7,869 nt of DNA from an uncultured Bacteroides sp. (lineage in GTDB: Bacteria; Bacteroidota; Bacteroidia; Bacteroidales; Bacteroidaceae): assembly GCA_934716785.1 (NCBI GenBank), contig CAKUYM010000194.1, positions 1-7,869 of the forward strand, read 5' to 3'. Positions 1 to 5,518 of this stretch are shown here, one piece after another. A program made the position numbers and the translations under genes. Numbering within the stretch: position 1 is the first letter of the stretch; each line of letters begins with the position of its first letter. The notes beneath the pieces were generated by a model, which saw only the letters and a program-made list of their open reading frames with translations, was not told the DNA's origin and made no database searches.

Positions 1-105
1 CACAGGCCATAGATAAAGGCATGTAGCATATTGGGCTGCCCCGAAAGTGACGAAGAACCTTTTCAATCCTAAGAGAGGATTAATTCTGTGCATAATCGGG
101 TTCAT
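1..105 (-). other. Possible N-terminal fragment of a gene running off the left edge (weak)
   Basis: On the minus strand an ATG at 105 (with a second in-frame ATG at 93) opens a frame that stays free of stops to the window edge, giving 35 codons. A GGAA sits shortly before the ATG at 105. The peptide contains LKRFFVTFGAAQY and resembles no family I recognise. An open stretch this short occurs by chance quite often. The only terminator-like hairpin nearby (119-137) points the other way, which would fit better with a plus-strand gene ending at or before position 26. I record it only because nothing else explains this stretch. Confidence 0.18.
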
Positions 106-118
106 AGTTTCCGATGCC

Positions 119-137
119 CCGGTTCGCACCGGTTTTT
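119..137 (+). terminator. Terminator-like hairpin pointing right
   Basis: CCGGT (119-123), a four-base loop TCGC, and ACCGG (128-132) form a GC-rich 5-bp stem followed directly by TTTTT (133-137). On the plus strand this is the usual layout of an intrinsic terminator. It overlaps the stop codon of the minus-strand EamA gene (136-138). On the minus strand the hairpin has A's before it and no T tract after it, so it should not stop the transporter transcript efficiently. It therefore suggests a plus-strand gene converging from left of the window. The stem is short, so confidence is moderate. Confidence 0.45.
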
Positions 138-1035
138 ATCTTTCCTTGTTCTCCGCCACCTCCACCAGATAGACCCCGATACAGATAAACAGGATGGCAA
201 ACATCTGCGTCCAACTGAAACGGTCTTGCCCCAAAATCAGAGAAGTAATAGTGGCCACTATCAGAATCAGATAACCGTAAATGGCCACGACCGTTGTCTT
301 GAGATACTTCAGACCGATGGGCAGCAACATATAACTGATGGTAGTCGGGAAAAACAATACAAACATCAGGATAAGGAACGGAGTCCAATGGAACGGCAAG
401 GAGAATACCGCGGCATCGAATCCGGCAATCGAAGTCACGATAATGGCAGACACCGCCGCACCGGAAAATGTGTAGCGCAACAGGGTGATCGCCCCGATAG
501 AGGAAAGGATGCGATTGCTCAAAATCAGGTAGACGGCATAGACTACGGAACTCATCAGGCAAAGCATATTCCCCATAAAAGCATCGGAGGCCAAATCATC
601 GCTTTGCTGCGTCAGGATGCAGACCAACGCTCCTATCAGTCCGATGGAGATGCCGATTATCTTTTTGGTCGTCGCCTTCTCCTTATAAAAGAAAATCATA
701 ATAAGAAATACCCAAATGGGCTGAAGGCTTGAGAAGATGGAACTGGAAACAGGCGTTGTCTTGCTCAGCCCCATCAGGTAAAAGAACATAAAGCCATAGA
801 GCCCGAAAGCCCCCAACAGGAACAGCAGGCATTTGTCTTTGAACGAGGATTTCTCCGGTGGCATGAACCAGCCGATTATCCAAAATGCAACAGCAGCAAA
901 TGTGCAACGGATCGCTGCCCCCGTGAGCGGACTCATCCACAACGGCAGAAGATACTTCAGGGCGTTCATATTCAACCCGCTGAAAATCTTTGAAACGCCC
1001 ATGCTCAGATTGGCTTCTAACTTCTTATTCTTCAT
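136..1035 (-). CDS. EamA/DMT-family inner-membrane transporter
   Basis: A 299-residue hydrophobic protein of the drug/metabolite transporter superfamily, carrying two EamA repeats (about residues 12-142 and 155-292). Its length and spacing fit the usual ten-helix form. The first repeat begins with FSGLNMNALKYLLPLW and ends with the family-typical stretch LQPIWVFLIMIFFYKEK (residues 104-120). The second repeat ends with a matching block around residues 249-270. The C terminus is short and charged (VEVAENKER). DMT proteins of this size export small metabolites, amino acids or toxic compounds; the substrate cannot be read from the sequence. The ATG at 1035 lies 3 bases after the stop of the upstream MFS gene, so the two are almost certainly cotranscribed. 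The family is clear; the role is unknown. Confidence 0.9.
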   Translation of the reverse strand: MKNKKLEANLSMGVSKIFSGLNMNALKYLLPLWMSPLTGAAIRCTFAAVAFWIIGWFMPPEKSSFKDKCLLFLLGAFGLYGFMFFYLMGLSKTTPVSSSIFSSLQPIWVFLIMIFFYKEKATTKKIIGISIGLIGALVCILTQQSDDLASDAFMGNMLCLMSSVVYAVYLILSNRILSSIGAITLLRYTFSGAAVSAIIVTSIAGFDAAVFSLPFHWTPFLILMFVLFFPTTISYMLLPIGLKYLKTTVVAIYGYLILIVATITSLILGQDRFSWTQMFAILFICIGVYLVEVAENKER

Positions 1036-1038
1036 CTT

Positions 1039-2262
1039 CTACTTCAATTGATCATTAAACAAAAACGCATCACGCCGCAAGTAAGCCCAGAGAAAGGTGG
1101 CAATGCTGACCGACAGATTGAATATGAAAGGAAACTCCTGCGACCGGGTATGGAATATCCCTTGGAGAAAATCGACTATGAACGGATAAAGCAGGATGGC
1201 CAGATAATTCATCATCATCACGAACGCCAATGCCATAGTGGTCTTTTGCGGCAATGCGATGTGGGTGGTCTTGTCATAAAGCATCGGTTGGATGACACCG
1301 TATCCGAAGCCGACAAGAATGCAGCCCGGAATAATCAGCCACTCTATCGGAGCTATCCAAATCAGCAGCAGTCCTAAGGTGATTGCCAGCAGGCTATATG
1401 CTTTCGTGCGCTCTTTCAGTCTCGCCACTATCTTATCCAACATAAATCCCGGAGCCATAATCGCCAGGAAGAACAATGAAATCATCAGTCCCGAATTGCC
1501 ACTGGAGAAATGATGCTTCTCCATCAGGAAGGGGAGATTGAAGACGACAGCCAGCACAATGTAGGTCGTCACTCCGTAAAAGAGCATCAGCTCTATCAAG
1601 TGGCCGAGATGGATGCCGTATTTGCTCTTTCCCACATCTATGGCAGATTGCTCCGCTGCCGCCCCGTCACTATCCGCAACGTCCGTTCCCGGTCGGTTGG
1701 TCTTTAAATGCCCCATCAGCAGGATGGAGACCAAAGGAAGGAGATAGACCAAGAAGGGCAAATGCCAACTGACCTCCGCAAGATAGCCCGTGACGGCTGT
1801 GGCTACTACCAACGTGAAATTGGTAATGGCGGAGCTCAGTCCGAACTGCTTCACACGATAGGCTCCCGAAAAATAACGGGATACCAGTCCGGTGGATAAA
1901 GGGATGATGAGCCCGGAGCCGATGCCGAGCAGAGCGCTGACCACAATCAGTTGCCACATCTTATCGGAGACCAGATACAAGATGCCGCTTGCGGCAAAAA
2001 GCCAAAGTCCCACCTTCAAGATACGTACATAGTCGACCTTCTCTGTCAGTTTGCCGCCCAGCAATATAAAAGGGATTATCAACAGCGACGGCAGCGAGGT
2101 CAGCATCTGTATGTCCAAGTCCGTAGCTTTAGGAAATATCTTCGTAAGGTCACCCAGTATCGGTGAGACAGCCAGCCCCGGCAAGGAAGTCAACGCCGAG
2201 ATAGACCAAATGGCAATCAATGTTATGAGAGGGATTGTTCCTCGTCCAGTCTGTATCTTCAT
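1039..2262 (-). CDS. Major facilitator superfamily (MFS) permease
   Basis: A 407-residue permease with the usual MFS size and a hydrophobic profile consistent with twelve helices. The first helix starts near residue 11 (PLITLIAIWSISALTSL). The loop between helices 2 and 3 holds a degenerate MFS motif A, GGKLTEK (residues 69-75). A polar central loop rich in D, A and S lies near residues 186-216 and separates the two six-helix halves. I chose the ATG at 2262; the longer frame to 2322 needs a TTG start and would add 20 mostly polar residues before the first helix. No strong ribosome site precedes the ATG, as is normal in Bacteroides. It is the first gene of a two-gene unit with the EamA transporter and is divergent from gadB. 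The substrate is not evident; drug or metabolite efflux is the usual role of this group. Confidence 0.9.
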   Translation of the reverse strand: MKIQTGRGTIPLITLIAIWSISALTSLPGLAVSPILGDLTKIFPKATDLDIQMLTSLPSLLIIPFILLGGKLTEKVDYVRILKVGLWLFAASGILYLVSDKMWQLIVVSALLGIGSGLIIPLSTGLVSRYFSGAYRVKQFGLSSAITNFTLVVATAVTGYLAEVSWHLPFLVYLLPLVSILLMGHLKTNRPGTDVADSDGAAAEQSAIDVGKSKYGIHLGHLIELMLFYGVTTYIVLAVVFNLPFLMEKHHFSSGNSGLMISLFFLAIMAPGFMLDKIVARLKERTKAYSLLAITLGLLLIWIAPIEWLIIPGCILVGFGYGVIQPMLYDKTTHIALPQKTTMALAFVMMMNYLAILLYPFIVDFLQGIFHTRSQEFPFIFNLSVSIATFLWAYLRRDAFLFNDQLK

Positions 2263-2369
2263 ATGCTTATCCGTTAAAAAGTTCAGGTTTGAAGAAAACA
2301 ATATTTCTCTTATAAAGTTCAAAGTGCGTGTGCTATTCTATTGGCTGTGTGCCGCTTTCTCCACCCGCC

Positions 2370-2379
2370 TTTCGCGAAA
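2370..2379. promoter_or_regulatory. Perfect 10-bp palindrome TTTCGCGAAA, possible operator
   Basis: TTTCGCGAAA is its own reverse complement and lies near the middle of the divergent MFS/gadB intergenic region. A dimeric regulator could bind it and affect either transcript. No known Bacteroides operator of this sequence comes to mind, and short palindromes arise by chance, so it is only a candidate. Confidence 0.25.
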
Positions 2380-2414
2380 TCTTCCTTTTAATAAACGCCA
2401 AATAATGCAAAAGC

Positions 2415-2455
2415 GGGAAACTTTCAAAACTATCTGCTGTTGTTGTGGGAAACTT
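2415..2455 (+). repeat. Direct repeat GGGAAACTT, two copies 32 bases apart
   Basis: GGGAAACTT occurs at 2415-2423 and again at 2447-2455. The centre-to-centre distance of 32 bases is close to three helical turns, so a regulator binding both copies would sit on one face of the DNA. The repeats lie 50-90 bases before the gadB start, in the expected promoter or leader zone. The second copy runs straight into the leader hairpin. Binding is inference; the repeat itself is visible. Confidence 0.4.
2425..2432 (-). promoter_or_regulatory. Candidate Bacteroides -7 box for the MFS-EamA operon
   Basis: On the minus strand these bases read TAGTTTTG, an exact match to the Bacteroides housekeeping -7 consensus TAnnTTTG. 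Upstream there is only a TTTC, about 16 bases away, where the consensus has TTTG about 19-21 bases away, so the -33 half is poor. If used, it would give the MFS transcript a leader of roughly 155 bases. I found no equally good box on the plus strand for gadB. Inference from consensus only. Confidence 0.3.
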
Positions 2456-2477
2456 GACGGGGAAAATCCCCATCGTC
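2456..2477 (+). promoter_or_regulatory. Leader hairpin just upstream of gadB
   Basis: GACGGGGA (2456-2463), a loop of three A's, then TCCCC (2467-2471) and, after a 3-base bulge, GTC (2475-2477) can pair as 5 plus 3 base pairs. The hairpin ends 27 bases before the gadB ATG and is followed by an A-rich stretch rather than T's, so it is not an intrinsic terminator. It could shape translation or stability of the gadB leader. I recognise no riboswitch class here. Confidence 0.35.
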
Positions 2478-2504
2478 CTAAACCTTTAAAAAAACAAATG
2501 AAGT

Positions 2505-3950
2505 ATGGAAGATTTAAATTTCAGAAAAGGTGACGCTAAAACCGACGTATTCGGTTCTGACAGAATGTTACAACCCTCTCCGGTAGAGAAGATACCCGAC
2601 GGGCCTACCACCCCTGAGGTTGCCTATCAGATGGTAAAAGACGAAACATTCGCCCAGACTCAACCACGCTTGAACTTAGCGACTTTCGTGACGACCTATA
2701 TGGATGAGTATGCCACCAAATTGATGAACGAGGCCGTCAACATCAATTATATCGACGAGACTGAGTATCCGCGCATCGCCGTGATGAACGGTAAATGTAT
2801 CAATATCGTAGCCAACTTGTGGAACTCTCCGGAAAAAGAGACTTGGAAAACCGGAGCATTGGCGATCGGTTCTTCCGAAGCGTGTATGCTGGGCGGTGTA
2901 GCTGCATGGCTGCGCTGGCGCAAGAAAAGACAGGCGCAAGGCAAACCGTTTGACAAACCGAACTTTGTCATCTCCACCGGATTCCAGGTTGTTTGGGAGA
3001 AGTTCGCACAGTTGTGGCAGATCGAAATGCGCGAAGTGCCTCTGACTCTCGACAAGACCACGCTCGACCCCGAAGAGGCCTTGAAGATGTGTGACGAGAA
3101 CACGATCTGTATCGTACCTATCCAAGGGGTTACATGGACAGGACTGAACGATGATGTTGAAGCACTGGACAAAGCACTGGAAGCTTACAACGCCAAGACC
3201 GGTTATGACATTCCTATCCACGTAGATGCCGCAAGCGGCGGGTTCATCCTTCCTTTCCTTTATCCGGAGAAGAAATGGGACTTCCGCCTGAAATGGGTAC
3301 TTTCCATCAGTGTGTCCGGTCATAAGTATGGCTTGGTATATCCGGGTCTTGGCTGGGTGGTATGGAAAGGCAAGGAATATCTGCCGGAAGAGATGTCATT
3401 CAGTGTGAATTACTTAGGTGCCAACATTACTCAGGTGGGGTTGAACTTCTCTCGTCCTGCTGCCCAGATTCTCGGACAATATTACCAGTTTATCCGCTTA
3501 GGATTCCAAGGATACAAGGAAGTGCAGCATAACTCCATGCAGATTGCCAAATATATCCATGACGAGATTGCCAAGATGGCTCCGTTCGTCAACTACTCCG
3601 AGGAGGTGGTGAACCCGTTGTTTATCTGGTACCTGAAACCGGAATATGCGAAGTCTGCCAAATGGACATTGTATGATTTGCAGGACAAGCTGGCTCAACA
3701 CGGTTGGATGGTGCCTGCTTACACGCTGCCTTCCAAGCTGGAAAGTTATGTAGTGATGCGTGTCGTTGTCCGTCAAGGTTTCAGCCGCGACATGGCAGAT
3801 ATGCTGTTGGGCGATATCAAGAATGCTATTGCAGAGCTTGAGAAACTGGACTATCCGACTCCTACCCGCGTGGCACAGGAGAAGAATCTTCCGGTAGAAG
3901 CCAAGATATTCAACCACGGTGGCCGTCGCCATAAAATGATAAAAAAATAA
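2505..3950 (+). CDS. gadB: Glutamate decarboxylase (PLP-dependent, group II)
   Basis: Converts L-glutamate to GABA and CO2 in the cytoplasm, consuming a proton, and so supports acid resistance and GABA release. The 481-residue protein aligns end to end with E. coli GadB. SSEACMLGG begins at residue 123 and binds the cofactor phosphate. HVDAASGG (239-246) carries the aspartate (D241) that holds the PLP ring nitrogen. SGHKYG carries the Schiff-base lysine K274, with H273 before it (E. coli H275/K276). The ATG at 2505 gives the family N terminus MEDLNFRKGD; there is no strong ribosome site, only an A-rich leader. The C-terminal tail is longer than in E. coli: FNHG near residue 469 resembles the E. 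coli FKHT end, whose histidine closes the active site at neutral pH, but about ten basic residues follow. glsA follows after 7 bases. Confidence 0.97.
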   Translation: MEDLNFRKGDAKTDVFGSDRMLQPSPVEKIPDGPTTPEVAYQMVKDETFAQTQPRLNLATFVTTYMDEYATKLMNEAVNINYIDETEYPRIAVMNGKCINIVANLWNSPEKETWKTGALAIGSSEACMLGGVAAWLRWRKKRQAQGKPFDKPNFVISTGFQVVWEKFAQLWQIEMREVPLTLDKTTLDPEEALKMCDENTICIVPIQGVTWTGLNDDVEALDKALEAYNAKTGYDIPIHVDAASGGFILPFLYPEKKWDFRLKWVLSISVSGHKYGLVYPGLGWVVWKGKEYLPEEMSFSVNYLGANITQVGLNFSRPAAQILGQYYQFIRLGFQGYKEVQHNSMQIAKYIHDEIAKMAPFVNYSEEVVNPLFIWYLKPEYAKSAKWTLYDLQDKLAQHGWMVPAYTLPSKLESYVVMRVVVRQGFSRDMADMLLGDIKNAIAELEKLDYPTPTRVAQEKNLPVEAKIFNHGGRRHKMIKK

Positions 3951-3957
3951 AGGGTTT

Positions 3958-4923
3958 ATGGATAAGAAAGTAACACTCGCTCAATTAAAGGAAGTGGTAC
4001 AAGAGGCATACGACCAAGTGAAGACCAATACCGGTGGCAAGAACGCCGACTATATTCCTTATCTGGCGAATGTCAACAAAGATCTCTTTGGAATCAGTGT
4101 CTGCCTGCTCAACGGGCAGACCATCCATGTGGGGGATACCGACTATCGCTTTGGCATAGAATCCGTGTCTAAGGTGCATACGGCCATCCTTGCTTTGCGC
4201 CAATATGGTGCCAAGGAGATTTTGAACAAGATCGGAGCCGATGCAACCGGTTTGCCTTTCAACTCAATCATCGCCATCTTATTGGAGAACGATCATCCGT
4301 CCACTCCGCTGGTGAACGCCGGCGCCATCTCTGCTTGCAGCATGGTGGAACCGATTGGTGATGCGGGCAAGAAATGGGATGCCATTGTGGAGAACATTAC
4401 CGATTTATGCGGCAGCGCTCCTCAGTTGATTGATGAATTGTACAAATCGGAATCGGAAACGAACTTCAACAACCGATCTATCACCTGGCTGCTGAAGAAC
4501 TACAACCGTATCTATGATGATCCGGATATGTCATTGGACCTCTATACCCGCCAGTGCTCATTGGGAGTTACCGCATTGCAACTTTCTATCGCAGCCGGAA
4601 CTATCGCCAACGGTGGTGTGAACCCCGTGACGAAGAAAGAGGTGTTCGATGCCTCTCTGGCTCCTAAGATCACGGCCATGATTGCCGCAGTAGGTTTCTA
4701 CGAGCATACCGGCGACTGGATGTATACTTCCGGCATCCCGGCAAAAACGGGTGTCGGCGGGGGCGTCATGGGTATACTGCCCGGACAATTCGGTATCGCT
4801 GCATTCGCTCCGCCTTTGGACGGTTCGGGCAATTCCGTAAAAGCGCAATTGGCCATCCAATACATTATGAACAAATTGGGAGTAAATGTATTCGGTAATT
4901 CCCGTCTTGTGGTGGAAGACTAA
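3958..4923 (+). CDS. glsA: Glutaminase A (serine-dependent, beta-lactamase-like fold)
   Basis: Hydrolyses L-glutamine to L-glutamate and ammonia in the cytoplasm. Ammonia takes up protons, and the glutamate feeds GadB next door. At 321 residues it is slightly longer than the E. coli enzymes. The catalytic S-x-x-K motif is S69-V-S-K72. Other family active-site residues are in register: N120 (VNAGAI), E165, N172, Y196 (LDLYTRQC), Y248 (GFYEHTGDW) and V266 in KTGVGGG, which match E. coli positions 117, 161, 168, 192, 244 and 262 with an offset of 3-4. The start lies 7 bases after gadB, with AAGGG at 3950-3954 overlapping the end of the gadB stop codon; this suggests coupled translation. The gene ends before the terminator at 5000-5037. 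Confidence in family and reaction is high. Confidence 0.97.
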   Translation: MDKKVTLAQLKEVVQEAYDQVKTNTGGKNADYIPYLANVNKDLFGISVCLLNGQTIHVGDTDYRFGIESVSKVHTAILALRQYGAKEILNKIGADATGLPFNSIIAILLENDHPSTPLVNAGAISACSMVEPIGDAGKKWDAIVENITDLCGSAPQLIDELYKSESETNFNNRSITWLLKNYNRIYDDPDMSLDLYTRQCSLGVTALQLSIAAGTIANGGVNPVTKKEVFDASLAPKITAMIAAVGFYEHTGDWMYTSGIPAKTGVGGGVMGILPGQFGIAAFAPPLDGSGNSVKAQLAIQYIMNKLGVNVFGNSRLVVED

Positions 4924-4931
4924 TCGTGGTC

Positions 4932-4991
4932 TTGCATAATGCAACAATGATGCAATTGCGTGTTTATTGCTTTATTGCAACAATGATTGCA
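4932..4991. repeat. Cluster of TTGCA/TGCAA words downstream of glsA
   Basis: Within 60 bases there are a palindrome TTGCAT-A-ATGCAA (4932-4944), a palindrome GCAATTGC (4952-4959), and a direct repeat TGCAACAATGATGCA (4940-4954) / TGCAACAATGATTGCA (4976-4991) with a period of 36 bases. In each repeat copy TGCA (or TGCAA/TTGCA) is itself arranged as an inverted pair. The stretch lies between the glsA stop and its terminator, so it is transcribed as 3' UTR. It could be a protein-binding site, an RNA structure or a decayed repeat; nothing in it decides. Confidence 0.5.
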
Positions 4992-4999
4992 TATTCTTT

Positions 5000-5037
5000 A
5001 TGCCAGTTTGCAGAAGTGCAGGCTGGCATTGTTTTTT
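5000..5037 (+). terminator. Intrinsic terminator of the gadB-glsA operon
   Basis: The arm 5000-5012 pairs with 5017-5029 across a 4-base GAAG loop, giving 13 continuous pairs of which two are G-U wobbles in RNA. The stem is followed by TGTTTTTT (5030-5037) and TATT. This is a strong Rho-independent terminator about 75 bases after the glsA stop. It implies that the secreted-protein genes at 5180-7312 need their own promoter rather than relying on the GAD transcript. Confidence 0.88.
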
Positions 5038-5179
5038 ATTAGCGATTATTACTGAAAGCCAATATGTTAATCATAGTTATAATTAATAGGGATACTGTAG
5101 TTTCCCCACATATAATGCCTACATTGAGGAAGTTTAATTGAAAGAGAACGTTATTGTTAACTACTTAAATATCTAATTT

Positions 5180-5512
5180 ATGAAAAAAGGACTATTCATT
5201 ATTGCATTCGCAATGGCATTAGCCGGTTCGGCAATGGCAGAAGAAGTAAAGACTGTATCAACCTTTTACGGCACTAAAACGTCTAAGAATAAAAAGAATC
5301 CTTGTAAAGGTGCAACAACAAGAATCTGCGGCACTATCGAAACCGTTTCTAAGCAACAAACCATTACTGTCACACAGGTTACTAAAACGGTTACTGACAG
5401 TAAAGGTAATATTATCTCAAGGACTGTATCAACCACACCCAAGCCAACTACAAAAGTCCATAAGCAAACTACAAAAAAAGCGTTACTCATGGAAAGGCAG
5501 TCAAGTCACTGA
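5180..5512 (+). CDS. Small secreted Thr/Lys-rich protein with two cysteines, unknown function
   Basis: I do not recognise this 110-residue protein. It has a clear Sec signal peptide: positive start (MKK), hydrophobic core to about residue 18, and an A-x-A site (A18-M-A20) before EEV. The mature part of about 90 residues is rich in threonine, lysine and valine, without further hydrophobic segments. It holds only two cysteines, C42 and C50 (NPCKGATTRICG), able to form a disulfide. The next gene, 6 bases away, encodes an exported thioredoxin-like protein, so the two are probably one operon. The last ten residues (ALLMERQSSH) look unlike the rest. A run of seven A's at 5473-5479 precedes them, and a -1 shift there would give SVTHGKAVKSLNKNE and end at 5526, overlapping the next start. 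The end of this gene is therefore uncertain. The leader (5041-5179) is AT-rich and shows no clear promoter. Confidence 0.72.
   Translation: MKKGLFIIAFAMALAGSAMAEEVKTVSTFYGTKTSKNKKNPCKGATTRICGTIETVSKQQTITVTQVTKTVTDSKGNIISRTVSTTPKPTTKVHKQTTKKALLMERQSSH
5473..5479 (+). other. Seven-A homopolymer, possible -1 frameshift or assembly-error site
   Basis: The codons here read ACA AAA AAA GCG, so an A-AAA-AAA slippery heptamer is in the zero frame. All three frames remain open after it and stop within 15 bases of one another (5512, 5516 and 5526). The -1 frame continues the Ser/Thr/Lys-rich composition and ends in an 8-base ATGAATAG overlap with the next start codon, a common coupling layout. It may be programmed slippage, a real frameshift mutation or a homopolymer sequencing error. 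Confidence 0.4.
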
Positions 5513-5518
5513 ATAAAA

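Noticed and set aside
88..732. Plus-strand 214-codon frame opposite the EamA gene
   Set aside because: The translation is polar and repetitive in D, Q, H and R, typical of the antisense of a membrane protein; the minus strand has a clear transporter.
2263..2322. Longer MFS start 20 codons upstream
   Set aside because: It needs a TTG start and adds polar residues; the ATG at 2262 is better placed before the first helix.
2676..3323. Long minus-strand open frame opposite gadB
   Set aside because: It is fully contained in gadB, whose family match is end to end, and its translation has no recognisable domain; it is a codon-bias shadow.
5111..5116. TATAAT before the small secreted gene as a promoter
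   Set aside because: Bacteroides housekeeping promoters use TAnnTTTG/TTTG rather than the E. coli boxes, and no suitable -33 element is paired with it.
5310..5516. Separate plus-strand 68-residue protein overlapping the small secreted gene
   Set aside because: It has no signal peptide or domain; I treat it as an out-of-frame shadow, relevant only as the +1 frame after the A7 run.
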